Assembly: GCF_021021415.1 (NCBI RefSeq)
Contig: NZ_JAINWJ010000043.1
Span: 21,611-85,610 of the forward strand
Direction of reading: 5' to 3'
DNA length: 64,000 nucleotides
Source of the DNA: Martelella mediterranea
GTDB lineage: Bacteria > Pseudomonadota > Alphaproteobacteria > Rhizobiales > Rhizobiaceae
A program made the position numbers and the translations under genes. This document shows positions 11,977-22,867 of this stretch, in pieces. Position 1 is the first letter of the stretch, and each line of letters opens with the position of its first letter. The notes under the pieces were generated by a model. That model searched no databases, was not told the origin of the DNA, and saw only the letters and a list, made by a program, of their open reading frames with translations.

Positions 11977-12501
11977 TTAACGCAGTTCCATCAGCCGCTT
12001 GTGCGCCGCCGTGAAACCTTTCAGCGAAGCGCCGATGCTGAGCTTTTCGCTCCCGTCGATCGGCTGAGCGATGATATTCAGCGAGCCGCCATTCTTCATC
12101 CGCTCGGCCATTGCCGCATCGAATTCGACGGGCACGAGGCAGCCCTGCGGAAGACATGTCGAAAAGCCGAATGTCTTTCCTTCGGTCGCATCATCGATCG
12201 TCAGCGTCACGCCCTGGGCCAGCGCCAGGCCGAACGGCATGATTACCACGCCCTGGATTTTGTCGTCCGGCGTCACCGACAGCTCGACCGTCATCACCCG
12301 CTGGCCGCTATCCTTTGCCACCTGATTATGGATCATCGCGCAGCGGTCGACGCCTTCGTTGGAAATGCAGGTGACGCGCCAGTCCTGATAGGTTTCGTTG
12401 AGCGAGCTTGCGCCCTCCGGCAAGGCCGAAATTGCCGGGCTTGCGGCTGCGCCGAAAAGAAACGCCGAAACGATGCCGGCTGCGATGTGACGAGGTTTCA
12501 C
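11977..12501 (-). CDS. Invasion-associated locus B (IalB) family secreted protein
   Basis: IalB family protein, 174 aa. The start is GTG at 12499-12501 preceded by GGGAG, giving MKPRHIAAGIVSAFLFGAAA, a signal peptide that ends near SPAISA. The mature part carries the conserved WRVTC, a Cys pair CISNEGVDRC and a second CLPQGC, likely disulfides. Bartonella IalB is linked to erythrocyte invasion; in free-living Rhizobiales the family is common and its role unknown. The frame stays open upstream into unrelated sequence. Confidence 0.8.
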   Translation of the reverse strand: MKPRHIAAGIVSAFLFGAAASPAISALPEGASSLNETYQDWRVTCISNEGVDRCAMIHNQVAKDSGQRVMTVELSVTPDDKIQGVVIMPFGLALAQGVTLTIDDATEGKTFGFSTCLPQGCLVPVEFDAAMAERMKNGGSLNIIAQPIDGSEKLSIGASLKGFTAAHKRLMELR

Positions 12502-12727
12502 CAGGAATCTCCCAAATCCGTCTGATTTTCGCGTGAAACTAGCATGATTCGCCGGACGCCAACACCGGCAACACGCTCGCGCGATACGCATGTTTTCGGG
12601 TTCCGCGCAAAGATGTGTGCGGCAATGATGTAGCGCCCGGTTTAATCCGCGGCAATGCTTGCATGGCCGCCGGTTCCTCGCCATAGTCGCCGGCAAATCG
12701 TAAGGCGTACAGACAGGAGAATTCCCG

Positions 12728-13969
12728 ATGTCCTCGCACGGAAGGCGCGATGAACAGGAAGGCCATGCGCGGCCGCCCGTTCCCGATATCATGGCGATTC
12801 TCGGCGAGAACAAGCCGCGCCGACGCTTCCCCTGGGGCTGGCTGGCGCTCGTCATCGTCCTCATTGCCGCGGGCTATGGCGGCTACCGCTTCTACCAGAG
12901 CGGCGACCTGCAACTGGTCGCGGCCCGGCCCGGCTACACGACCGCCGAGGTGATCCGCGGACCGATGAACATCACCGTGCGCGCCACCGGCGCGATCGAG
13001 CCGATCAACCGCGTCGAGATTTCGAGCGAGCTTTCCGGTACGGTGAAGGACGTGCTTGTGGATTTCAACAGCGAGGTCAAGGCCGGCGACGTGCTGCTCG
13101 AACTCGAAACCGACGAATTGACGGCCGATATATTGAGCGCCAAGGCCAAGCTCGCCGCCGCCAGTGCCGATGTCGCGTCGAGCGTCTCCGATGTCGAATC
13201 CGCCAAGGCAACCATGGATCGCGCCGAAACCCTGGCAAAGCGCAATGTCGCGCCGCGCCAGGATTTCGAGGACGCGCAATTTGCCTATGCGGCCGCTGTT
13301 GCCGACCGCCAGAGCGCAGAGGCGCGGCTCGATGTCGCCAAGGCCGAGCTGGCGCTGGCGGAACTGCGGCTCAACAAGGCGACCATTCGTTCGCCAATCG
13401 ACGGCGTCGTGCTTTACCGCAATGTCGATGTCGGCCAGACCTTCACGACCTCGCTGGAGGCCCCTACTCTCTTCGTCATCGCCGGCGATCTCGGCCAGAT
13501 GGAGCTGCGCGTCGATATTGACGAGGCCGATGTCGGCAAGGTCGAGCCGGGACAGAAGGCAAGCTTCACCGTCGAGGCCTTTCCAGACAAGCGCTTCCCG
13601 GCCGAGATCGATTCGATCCGCTATGCCTCGGAGCTCAACAGCGATGTCGTGACCTACAAGGCGGTGCTTCTGGTCGACAATTCCGAGCGCCTGCTGCGCC
13701 AGGGCATGACAGCGACGGCCGATATTCTGGTCAGCGAATCCGAGGACGTGATCCTGGTGCCGACCGCGGCGCTGCGCTTCGTGCCGGCCGGCGTCGACGC
13801 GCCCACCTCTTCGGGCGACGAGCGCACCGCCTGGCTGCTTCGCAACGGCGAGCCGCTGCCGGTTCCGATCACGGTCGGCGCCAGCGATGGCCGCTATACC
13901 GCCGTCGTGGACGGCGATCTGCGCGTTGGCGACATGGTGGTCACGGGTAACGGCCGGGAGGTTCGATGA
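12728..13969 (+). CDS. Efflux periplasmic adaptor (MacA/HlyD family)
   Basis: Membrane-fusion protein, 413 aa, ATG at 12728 after CAGGAGA. One N-terminal membrane anchor covers residues 36-56. It is followed by a lipoyl half (NRVEISSELSGTVKDVLVDFNSEVKAGDVL), a coiled-coil hairpin rich in Ala/Glu (about 120-200), the second lipoyl half (IRSPIDGVVL) and a beta-barrel domain. It should bridge the inner-membrane ABC transporter encoded by the next two genes to an outer-membrane channel. No TolC-like gene is adjacent. Confidence 0.9.
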   Translation: MSSHGRRDEQEGHARPPVPDIMAILGENKPRRRFPWGWLALVIVLIAAGYGGYRFYQSGDLQLVAARPGYTTAEVIRGPMNITVRATGAIEPINRVEISSELSGTVKDVLVDFNSEVKAGDVLLELETDELTADILSAKAKLAAASADVASSVSDVESAKATMDRAETLAKRNVAPRQDFEDAQFAYAAAVADRQSAEARLDVAKAELALAELRLNKATIRSPIDGVVLYRNVDVGQTFTTSLEAPTLFVIAGDLGQMELRVDIDEADVGKVEPGQKASFTVEAFPDKRFPAEIDSIRYASELNSDVVTYKAVLLVDNSERLLRQGMTATADILVSESEDVILVPTAALRFVPAGVDAPTSSGDERTAWLLRNGEPLPVPITVGASDGRYTAVVDGDLRVGDMVVTGNGREVR

Positions 13970-13970
13970 T

Positions 13971-14702
13971 ATGAACGCGGCTCCTCCTCTTATCGAATTC
14001 CGCAAGGTCTCGCGGATCTACGGCTCCGGCGAAGCGGAAATCGCGGCCCTGAACAGCGTCGATTTCTCGATCGAGGCCGGCGAGTTCCTCTCGATCATGG
14101 GCCCGTCAGGCTCCGGCAAGTCGACGGCGATGAACATTCTCGGTTGGCTCGACCGGCCGACCAGCGGCCAGTTCTTCTTCCAGGGCGTCGACACGACCGA
14201 ACTGCCCGGCCCCAAGCTGACCCTGCTGCGCCGCCATCTGCTGGCCTTCGTGTTCCAGCGCTACAACCTTCTGCCGCGCTCCTCGGCGATCGAGAATGTC
14301 GAGCTGCCGCTGCTCTATCGCGGCATCAGCCGCACCGAGCGCCGCGAGCGGGCGGAAAACGCGCTTGACCAGGTGGGGCTCGGCGATCGGCTGCACCAGC
14401 GCACCATGGAGCTTTCCGGCGGCCAGCAGCAGCGCGTGGCGATTGCCCGGGCGCTGATCACCGAACCCGCCGTTCTGCTCGCCGACGAGCCCACCGGCAA
14501 TCTCGACACCAAATCCAGCAACGAGATCATGGAACTCGTCACCAGCCTCAATGTCGATATCGGCATCACTGTGGTGATGGTCACCCATGACGAGAATGTG
14601 GCGCGCTACGCCAGCCGGCGCATGCATTTCCTCGACGGCAGGGTCGATGGCAGTTATCGGCCGGGCCGCGGCGAACGGCGGGAGGACGACCATGTTTCTT
14701 GA
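13971..14702 (+). CDS. MacB-like ABC transporter ATPase
   Basis: ATP-binding subunit of the LolD/MacB class, 243 aa from the ATG at 13971, one base after the adaptor stop. Walker A GPSGSGKS at residues 44-51, signature LSGGQQQR from residue 148, Walker B VLLADEPTG from residue 168. In E. coli MacB the ATPase is fused to the permease; here they are separate genes. The end overlaps the permease start by 11 bp, so translation is coupled. Confidence 0.93.
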   Translation: MNAAPPLIEFRKVSRIYGSGEAEIAALNSVDFSIEAGEFLSIMGPSGSGKSTAMNILGWLDRPTSGQFFFQGVDTTELPGPKLTLLRRHLLAFVFQRYNLLPRSSAIENVELPLLYRGISRTERRERAENALDQVGLGDRLHQRTMELSGGQQQRVAIARALITEPAVLLADEPTGNLDTKSSNEIMELVTSLNVDIGITVVMVTHDENVARYASRRMHFLDGRVDGSYRPGRGERREDDHVS

Positions 14703-15897
14703 GATGCTGAAACTCGCGCTGCGGGCCGTTAGGCGCAATCTGCTGCGCTCGTTCCTTACCGTGCTCGGCGTCATCATCGGCGTTTCGGCGGTGATCATCA
14801 TGGTCACGGTGGCGAACGGCACGGCGGAACAGGTGCGCACCGAAATCGCAAGGCTTGGCACGGATGTGCTGTTCGTGCGGCCCGGCCAGCGCGCGCCCGG
14901 CGCTGCCTCCGAAGCAGCCAAGGGCTTCACCGAGCGCGATATCGCGGCGCTCCGCAACCAGATACCGGACCTGCGCGCCGTAGCACCGCAGAACATTGTC
15001 GATGCGACCGTGGTGGCCGGCGGCAATAACCGCAAGACGGTGGTCATCGGCACCAGCGATGCGTTTCTCGACGCTCAGGACTGGACCATCGAAAGCGGCA
15101 GCGATTTCGCCGGCGCCGAGGTCGCGGCCGGCGATACCGCCTGCATTCTCGGCGCGACGGTCAAACAGACGCTGTTTGCCGATGACGATCCTGTCGGCCG
15201 CAATGTCCGCGTCGGAAATATTTCCTGCGCCGTTATCGGCACGCTCGGGGCCAAGGGCGAGGCCGGCATAGGCCGCGATCAGGACGATATCGTACTGATG
15301 CCGATCGCCACATTCCAGCGCCGCCTCGGCGGCGACAGCTATATCGAAAGCATCGTGCTCGCCGCGAAAGACGGCGTTTCCACGCAGGATCTGAAGGCCG
15401 AGGTCGGCGACCTGCTGCGCGAGCGCCGCAACATCCTGCCGGGCCGGCCGGACGATTTCGAGGTCAACGACATGACCGAGATCACCAACGCCGTGTCCGG
15501 TACGAAAAGCCACCTCACCGGTATGCTGGCGGCGATTGCCGGCGTCAGCCTGCTGGTCGGCGGCATCGGCATCATGAACATCATGCTGGTGTCGGTCACC
15601 GAGCGCACCCGTGAGATCGGCCTCAGGCTCACCGTCGGCGCGCTGGAGCGGCAGGTTCTGCTGCAATTCATCGTCGAGGCGCTGGTGCTGTCGATCTCGG
15701 GCGGGGTAGCCGGCATCGTCATCGGCCTCGGCCTCGCCTATGCCGCCGTGCAGTATCTATCCCTGCCCTTCGTCATCGACCCATGGATGATCGCCGGCGC
15801 CTTCGGCTTCTCGGCCCTGATCGGCCTGATCTTCGGCTATTTCCCGGCCCGGCGGGCAGCACGGCTCAGCCCGATCGATGCGTTGCGGTTTGAGTGA
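14692..15897 (+). CDS. MacB-like ABC transporter permease
   Basis: Permease of the FtsX/MacB family, 401 aa, starting MFLEMLKLALRAVRRNLLRSF at 14692. There is one N-terminal transmembrane helix (about 18-40), a large periplasmic domain, and three C-terminal helices with the family signature VGGIGIMNIMLVSVTERTREIGLR. Together with the adaptor and ATPase it forms a tripartite efflux pump of unknown substrate, perhaps a macrolide, peptide or lipid. Confidence 0.92.
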   Translation: MFLEMLKLALRAVRRNLLRSFLTVLGVIIGVSAVIIMVTVANGTAEQVRTEIARLGTDVLFVRPGQRAPGAASEAAKGFTERDIAALRNQIPDLRAVAPQNIVDATVVAGGNNRKTVVIGTSDAFLDAQDWTIESGSDFAGAEVAAGDTACILGATVKQTLFADDDPVGRNVRVGNISCAVIGTLGAKGEAGIGRDQDDIVLMPIATFQRRLGGDSYIESIVLAAKDGVSTQDLKAEVGDLLRERRNILPGRPDDFEVNDMTEITNAVSGTKSHLTGMLAAIAGVSLLVGGIGIMNIMLVSVTERTREIGLRLTVGALERQVLLQFIVEALVLSISGGVAGIVIGLGLAYAAVQYLSLPFVIDPWMIAGAFGFSALIGLIFGYFPARRAARLSPIDALRFE

Positions 15898-15920
15898 GGG
15901 AACCGAGGCCTCTCAGCCAA

Positions 15921-16180
15921 CAATCTCCCCCTTGAGGGGGAGATGTCGCGTCTGACCTTGCCGCACAGCCCCCCAATCTTCTCGCCCCGGAGGGGAGAGA
16001 TGTCGCGACAGCGACAGTGAGGGGGGAGCCTATCACCGCGAGCGCTCTAACGATCTGAAGCACTGCGCCACCCTCACTGCCCCTTTCGGGGCATCTCTCC
16101 CGCCAGCTGGAGAGAGTATTGGGAGCAAGCTGCTACCTGCTACGCCAGATGCGATAGCCCTACCCTCAAAAGGTGAGATT
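15921..16180. repeat. Rhizobial intergenic mosaic repeat, copy 2 (inverted)
   Basis: The 334-bp gap between the permease gene and fpr holds no gene. It is filled by the same palindromic mosaic as 8745-8994, here in the opposite orientation: CAATCTCCCCCTTGAGGGGG at its left end, then GCCCCGGAGGGGAGAGATG, CCCCTTTCGGGGC and CTCCCGCCAGCTGGAGAG. Confidence 0.8.
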
Positions 16181-16231
16181 AAAGGCTGCTATGCCTTAGC
16201 AAAATCCAGGACTGCAAAGGGCTGAAGCGCC

Positions 16232-17044
16232 CTATCCCACAAAGGCCCGCTCGATCACAAACTGCGAAGGCTTGTTGTTCGCACCTTCGGTCAGGCCGGC
16301 GGCCTCCAGCAGGGCCTTGGTGTCCTTCAACATCTCGGTCGAGCCGCAGATCATGGCGCGGTCCGTCTCCGGGTTCAGCGCGGGAACGCCGAGGTCCTCG
16401 AACAGCTTGCCGCTGGCGATGAGATCGGTGATCCGGCCGGTGCGCACGAAGTCCTCGCGGGTGGCGGTGGCGTAATGGCGCAGCTTGTCGCCGACGACCT
16501 CGCTCAGGAGTTCATCGTTCTCGATCTCGTTCACCAGGTCGAAGCCATATTTGAGCTCGGCGACCTCGCGGCAGGTGTGGGTCAGGATCACCTCGTCGAA
16601 CTTTTCAAACGTTTCCGGCTCGCGGATCAGGCTTGCGAACGGAGCAATCCCGGTTCCGGTCGAAAACATATAAAGCCGTTTGGCGGGCGTCAGCGCATCA
16701 AGCACCAGCGTGCCGGTCGGCTTCTTGCGCATCAGAACCGTGTCGCCGGGCTGGATTTTCTGCAGGTGCTGGGTCAGCGGGCCGCCCGGAACCTTGATCG
16801 AGAAGAATTCCAGCGTATCGGCCCAGGCCGGGCTTGCGATCGAATAGGCGCGGTAGATCGGCTTACCGTCGACCATCAGGCCGATCATCGCGAATTCGCC
16901 CGAGCGGAAGCGGAAACCGGCCGGCCGCGTCATGGTGAAGCGGAACAGATGGTCGGTATAATGCTCAACGCTCAGCACGGTCTCGCCATAAACCCCGGCG
17001 GGCAACGCAGTCGCAAGATCGTCGGTTTTGGTCTGCACGTTCAT
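16232..17044 (-). CDS. fpr: Ferredoxin/flavodoxin-NADP+ reductase
   Basis: FAD enzyme that moves electrons between NADPH and ferredoxin. 270 aa from the ATG at 17042-17044 (MNVQTKTDDLATALPAGVYG). FAD-binding RAYS is at residues 65-68, the NADP motif STGTGIAPF at 128-136, and the C-terminus ends VERAFVG as in subclass I bacterial reductases. It lies just downstream of the sulfite reductase operon on the same strand and may supply its electrons. Confidence 0.93.
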   Translation of the reverse strand: MNVQTKTDDLATALPAGVYGETVLSVEHYTDHLFRFTMTRPAGFRFRSGEFAMIGLMVDGKPIYRAYSIASPAWADTLEFFSIKVPGGPLTQHLQKIQPGDTVLMRKKPTGTLVLDALTPAKRLYMFSTGTGIAPFASLIREPETFEKFDEVILTHTCREVAELKYGFDLVNEIENDELLSEVVGDKLRHYATATREDFVRTGRITDLIASGKLFEDLGVPALNPETDRAMICGSTEMLKDTKALLEAAGLTEGANNKPSQFVIERAFVG

Positions 17045-17162
17045 GTCTGGTCCTGTCATTCTGTCTCGTCGGCGCCTTCGATCCGCTTGCGGGTCATATC
17101 CTCCAGCGCTCAAATACTACCGCTGGCCGACAATTGCAAAGTCAGCGGAAAATTCTTGGCTT

Positions 17163-17666
17163 TCACGCGCCCGCCTGGCGCCGCCAACTGTAACCGGGCA
17201 CCGTGGCGGCGGGTTTTGCGGCGGGCTGGTAGTAGCGCGTCACCGCCGGCAACCGCCCTTCCCCTAGCCTGCGGATCGCGGTCTCGTTGGTCACAGCGAA
17301 GCTGTCGAAGCCGCAGCGCAGCATATGCACCAGCGGATCGATCAGCACGTCGCCGATGGCGCGCAGCTCGCCGGTATAGCCCAGCCGCTCGCGCAGCAGC
17401 GTCGCCTGCGAAAATGCCCTTCCGTCGCTGAAGGCCGGGAACGTCAGCGCCACCAGCATGATCCGGTCGAGATAGGGCGCAAGCCGCGTCGGGTCATCGA
17501 ACGGTCCGAGTACGACGCCGACCGGCTCATTGCCTTCGACGCCATGCTCGATGATATCGGCGTAGGGGATGAGCACCCGCTCCCCCTCGCCCGCCTTGCG
17601 CTCTTCGGTTTCCACCACCCAGGGGTCGTTTTCGACAAAGCCGCCTTCTTTCCAGATTGCAGTCAT
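17163..17666 (-). CDS. DUF934 protein of the sulfite reductase operon
   Basis: DUF934 (oxidoreductase-like) family protein, 167 aa from the ATG at 17664-17666, 11 bp after the cysI stop. Motifs include PFDDPTRLAPYLDRI, FPAFSDGRAFSQATLLRERLGY and GELRAIGDVLIDPLVHMLRCGFDSF. The family nearly always sits beside sulfite reductase in proteobacteria, but its biochemical role is unknown. Confidence 0.88.
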   Translation of the reverse strand: MTAIWKEGGFVENDPWVVETEERKAGEGERVLIPYADIIEHGVEGNEPVGVVLGPFDDPTRLAPYLDRIMLVALTFPAFSDGRAFSQATLLRERLGYTGELRAIGDVLIDPLVHMLRCGFDSFAVTNETAIRRLGEGRLPAVTRYYQPAAKPAATVPGYSWRRQAGA

Positions 17667-17677
17667 GTGCGGTCTCC

Positions 17678-19333
<1,656 letters not shown>

Positions 19334-19339
19334 GAGGTC

Positions 19340-19657
19340 TTACGCCTCCACGCGTTCTGGTTTGGCGGCGGCATAGCCGGCCGCGTAGGGAATGGTCGGG
19401 CCTTCGGCGCGGATGCGCTCGCGCAGCCTGAGCGGCCAGATGCGGCCGTCGGGACGCTCCTCGACATCGATGACGGCAAGATCGACCACCTTGTTGGCCG
19501 AGAAGTCACGCTTGCCGATCTCATCAAGGCTTTCGATCGCCGCGTCGTGACGGGCGACGAGCGCTGTCTGCAGATCCTCGCACCAGCGGCCATTGGCATC
19601 GAGCCAGACGGCCAGACCGTCGGTCAGGCGATTTGCGGTCAGAACCTTAGCGGACAT
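19340..19657 (-). CDS. DUF2849 protein
   Basis: Small protein of 105 aa starting MSAKVLTANRLTDGLAVWLD at the ATG at 19655-19657, with AAAGGAG 8 nt upstream. It overlaps the end of cysG by 11 bp and ends 6 bp before cysI. The family occurs in alphaproteobacterial siroheme/sulfite-reduction operons; function unknown. Confidence 0.85.
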   Translation of the reverse strand: MSAKVLTANRLTDGLAVWLDANGRWCEDLQTALVARHDAAIESLDEIGKRDFSANKVVDLAVIDVEERPDGRIWPLRLRERIRAEGPTIPYAAGYAAAKPERVEA

Positions 19658-21098
19658 GGGCAACTCCTTTGAATTTCGTCTGGGCGACCTTGTTATCCTG
19701 CGAAAGCGCGCTCGAATGCTTCAGATTGGCGCCGGCGACCGCGTCGCCGATGATCACCATCACCGGGCCGGCGAGGTCGTCGCGCGCTTCCAGCAGCGCC
19801 ATTTCGGACAACACGCCGTGAAACAGGCGCTGGTTGTTCCGGCTGGCGTTCTCGATCACCGCGATCGTGGTATCGGCGGGCACGCCCGCCTCCTGAAGCC
19901 GGGCGCCGAGTTTGGCGGCGACGGAACGGCCCATATAGACGGCAATAGTGGCGCCCCGGACCGCAAGCGCGGCCCAGTCCGGCAGGGTGTCACCATTGAG
20001 GTCGTGGCCGGTCGTAAAAACCAGGGTCGAGGCAACGCCGCGCAGCGTCAGCGGCAGTTCGAAATCGGCCGCCGCCGCCGTGGCCGAGGTGATGCCGGGC
20101 ACGACCTCGTAGGAAACCCCGGCCGCGCGCAACGCCGCCATTTCCTCGCCGGCACGGCCGAAGATCAGCGGATCGCCGGATTTCAGCCGCACGACGCGCT
20201 TGCCTTCTTTCGCAAGATCGACAAGCAGGTCGTTGATTTCATTCTGAGACTTCGAATGACAGTTCTTGCGCTTGCCGACGGCGATACGCTCGGCATCGCG
20301 CCGGCCCATATCGACGACGGCCTGGGGCACGAGCGCATCATAGGCAATCACATCGGCTTCCATCATCAGCCGGTGGGCGCGGATCGTCAGCAGGTCCTCC
20401 GCGCCCGGCCCCGCGCCGACAAGCGCCACATGACCGGAAACCTCGGCTCCGTCCGCGATGATCTCGTCGGCAAGGCACTCGGCCTCGAGCGCCCTTCCCT
20501 TTTCGATGGCATTCGCAACCGAACCGTTGAAGAAGCGCGACCAGAAGGCGCGGCGCGGCGCACCCCGCGGAATATTGGCATCAACCTTGTCGCGCAGGCG
20601 ATTTGCAAGCTGCGCCAGCGGGCCGAGCGAGCGCGGCAGCATGGTGTCGATCTGCGCCCGGATCATCTGGGCCAGCACCGGACCGGCCCCCTCGGTGCCG
20701 ATGGCGACGGCGATCGGAGGACGCGTGACCAGAGCGGGCGTATAGAAGTCGCAATCGTCCTTCTGGTCCACGGCGTTGACAGGGATGGAGGCCGCACGGG
20801 CCGCCTCGGCGATCAGGTGGTCCTTGTCGCTGATTCCTGTCGCGGCAAACACCAACACCGCGCCTTCGAATTGCGCGGGCGAGAAAGCGTCCTCCACCAA
20901 CTGGTAGCCGTGCTCGGCGAGAAACGCGCGGTAGTCGTCCTCGGCGTTTTCGGCGTAAGCTGCAATCACGGCAGAGGTCTTTGCCATCAGCCGGGCCTTG
21001 GCGAAAGCCTCGTCGCCGCCGCCGAAAATCGCGACCTTGCGGCCATCGACCCGGAAAAACGCCGGGAAAGTCGTCAACAAATCGTCTTTCGTGCCCAT
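19647..21098 (-). CDS. cysG: Siroheme synthase (trifunctional CysG)
   Basis: Makes siroheme from uroporphyrinogen III. 483 aa. Residues 1-210 form the NAD-dependent precorrin-2 dehydrogenase/ferrochelatase part (VAIFGGGDEAFAKARLM; GTEGAGPVLAQMIRAQID at 134-151). Residues about 222-470 are the SAM methyltransferase, with VALVGAGPGAEDLLTIRA, VRLKSGDPLIFGRAGEE and VVPGITSATA. It is the first gene of the operon feeding siroheme to cysI. Confidence 0.95.
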   Translation of the reverse strand: MGTKDDLLTTFPAFFRVDGRKVAIFGGGDEAFAKARLMAKTSAVIAAYAENAEDDYRAFLAEHGYQLVEDAFSPAQFEGAVLVFAATGISDKDHLIAEAARAASIPVNAVDQKDDCDFYTPALVTRPPIAVAIGTEGAGPVLAQMIRAQIDTMLPRSLGPLAQLANRLRDKVDANIPRGAPRRAFWSRFFNGSVANAIEKGRALEAECLADEIIADGAEVSGHVALVGAGPGAEDLLTIRAHRLMMEADVIAYDALVPQAVVDMGRRDAERIAVGKRKNCHSKSQNEINDLLVDLAKEGKRVVRLKSGDPLIFGRAGEEMAALRAAGVSYEVVPGITSATAAAADFELPLTLRGVASTLVFTTGHDLNGDTLPDWAALAVRGATIAVYMGRSVAAKLGARLQEAGVPADTTIAVIENASRNNQRLFHGVLSEMALLEARDDLAGPVMVIIGDAVAGANLKHSSALSQDNKVAQTKFKGVAHVR

Positions 21099-21285
21099 TG
21101 CGCACAGTCCTTCTCAAGATTGGCACAACAATCGCTCTGCGGCGGCAATGTTTGAAGAAACGAAAATGCGCGGGCGCGCGGGATGGAACATTTCATTCCT
21201 CAATTCCGCGCAATGCAGGGCAAATTTGCCCGCTGGGCCAGGCCGAGGCTTGCGCTCGCCCGCCAATGCCCCTTTAAGTCAGGCT

Positions 21286-21900
21286 ATGCAACCTTCTGAA
21301 CGGGGAATCGACGTGGACGACAAGACCCTTACCGACCGCCTTCTCGCCGTGATCGAAGACGATATCCTGCCCAAGACGCTCAAGGGCGTCAGCGGCGGCA
21401 ACAAGGTTTTCGGCGCGGCCATCCTGCGCAAGGACGATCTCTCCCTGGTGATCGCCGGCACCAATGCCGAGACCAGCAATCCGCTCTGGCACGGCGAGGT
21501 CCACACGCTGAAACAGTTCTACGAACTGCCCGACCCGCCCGCCACGCGTGATCTTCTCTTCCTCTCGACCCATGAGCCCTGCACCATGTGCATGTCGGCG
21601 ATCACCTGGGCCGGCTTCGACAATTACTTCTATTTCTTCAGCCACGAGGATTCGCGCGACAGCTTCGCCATTCCCCACGACCTGAAGATCATGAAGGAAC
21701 TTTACGGTCTGGAGCCCGGCGGCTACCGCCGCAAGAACGCCTTCTTCACCGCGCGCTCGATCATCGACATGGCGGATGCAAGCGCGGAGCCGGCGCGCAG
21801 CCGCTTCATGGAACGGATCGACGGTATCCGCAAAACCTACGCCCTTGCCTCCGACACCTATCAGGCCCACAAGGGCGAAACCAAAATACCGCTCGGCTAA
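21286..21900 (+). CDS. Cytidine/deoxycytidylate deaminase family protein
   Basis: Zinc-dependent deaminase fold, 204 aa if started at the ATG at 21286; a GTG at 21313 is equally possible. Zinc ligands and the general base are visible as WHGEVH (His69, Glu71) and HEPCTMC (Cys99, Cys102). The C-terminal half (FFSHEDSRDSFAIPHDLKIMKELY) is not that of guanine or tRNA adenosine deaminases, so the substrate is unclear. It is read in the same direction as mazG, 34 bp upstream. Confidence 0.8.
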   Translation: MQPSERGIDVDDKTLTDRLLAVIEDDILPKTLKGVSGGNKVFGAAILRKDDLSLVIAGTNAETSNPLWHGEVHTLKQFYELPDPPATRDLLFLSTHEPCTMCMSAITWAGFDNYFYFFSHEDSRDSFAIPHDLKIMKELYGLEPGGYRRKNAFFTARSIIDMADASAEPARSRFMERIDGIRKTYALASDTYQAHKGETKIPLG

Positions 21901-21934
21901 CGCCCGGCCCGAAAGCAATACGGAGTCTCAAACC

Positions 21935-22771
21935 GTGGAAGCCTCCCGCGACATCACGCGCCTTCTGGACATCATGGCCGCCCTTCGCACGCCCGAAACC
22001 GGGTGCCCGTGGGATCTGAAACAGGATTTCGACAGCATCAAGCCTTACACGATCGAGGAAGCCTATGAGGTGGCGGACGCGATCGAGCGCAAGGATTTCG
22101 ACGATCTCTGCGACGAACTCGGCGATCTGCTGCTTCAGGTCGTGTTCCACGCCCGCATGGCGGAGGAAAAGGGGCTATTTTCCTTCGGCGATGTCGTCCA
22201 CGCGATTACTACCAAGATGATCCGCCGCCACCCGCATGTCTTCGCCGTCAACGCGGCGGATACGCCGGAAGCGGTCAAGATCCAGTGGGACGAGATCAAG
22301 CGGCAGGAGAAGGCCGAGCGCGCCGAACGTCGGGCGAAAAACGGGATCACCGAAGACTTCAAGGCCGGCCATCTCGGCGGCGTCCAGCGCTCCTTCCCCG
22401 CGCTGACGGAGGCGCTCAAATTGCAGGAACATGCCGCCCGCGTGGGCTTCGACTGGTCCGAGCCGGAGCCTATCCTCGCCAAGTTCGAGGAGGAAATCGG
22501 CGAGTTGCGCGAAGCGCTTCAGTCCGATGACAGATCCCGAATTTCCGACGAACTCGGCGACCTGATCTTCGCCGCCGTCAACCTCGCCCGCCACACGAAG
22601 ACCGATCCCGAGCAGGCGCTGCGCGGCACCAACACCAAATTCCGCCGCCGCTTCAACCATATCGAGGAATCGCTCAATGCGTCGGGAGAAACCCTCGACG
22701 CCGCCACGCTGGAACGCATGGAAGCGCTCTGGCAGGATGCCAAGGCGATCGAGCGGCAGCTTTCCGAATAG
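21935..22771 (+). CDS. mazG: Nucleoside triphosphate pyrophosphohydrolase MazG
   Basis: Hydrolyses NTPs to NMP and pyrophosphate; thought to clean damaged nucleotides. 278 aa with the GTG start at 21935. There are two MazG modules: CPWD at 24-27, EEAYEV at 41-46 and DELGDLLLQVVFH at 60-72, then a second EEEIGELREAL and DELGDLIFAAVNLAR in the C-terminal half. The proposed start removes an upstream extension in the frame that overlaps the deaminase gene. Confidence 0.94.
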   Translation: MEASRDITRLLDIMAALRTPETGCPWDLKQDFDSIKPYTIEEAYEVADAIERKDFDDLCDELGDLLLQVVFHARMAEEKGLFSFGDVVHAITTKMIRRHPHVFAVNAADTPEAVKIQWDEIKRQEKAERAERRAKNGITEDFKAGHLGGVQRSFPALTEALKLQEHAARVGFDWSEPEPILAKFEEEIGELREALQSDDRSRISDELGDLIFAAVNLARHTKTDPEQALRGTNTKFRRRFNHIEESLNASGETLDAATLERMEALWQDAKAIERQLSE

Positions 22772-22806
22772 CCGGAACTTTTTTCGTCGTCCTCGTCTTT
22801 TGGCCG

Positions 22807-22837
22807 TTGACTTAGAGCGCGCTCGAAGCCGTAGCTT
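22807..22837 (+). promoter_or_regulatory. MerR-type promoter with long spacer and operator dyad
   Basis: TTGACT (22807-22812) and TAGCTT (22832-22837) are separated by 19 bp, the long spacing used by MerR-activated promoters. An 18-bp near-perfect palindrome at 22811-22828 (CTTAGAGCGCGCTCGAAG, one mismatched pair) sits in the spacer. Confidence 0.65.
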
Positions 22838-22867
22838 TGCCCGCGTCGTGACGAAAGCAGGACTTCG

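Noticed and set aside
15866..16063. 65-aa ORF inside the second mosaic repeat
   Set aside because: Its sequence is produced by the palindromic repeat and overlaps the permease gene end.
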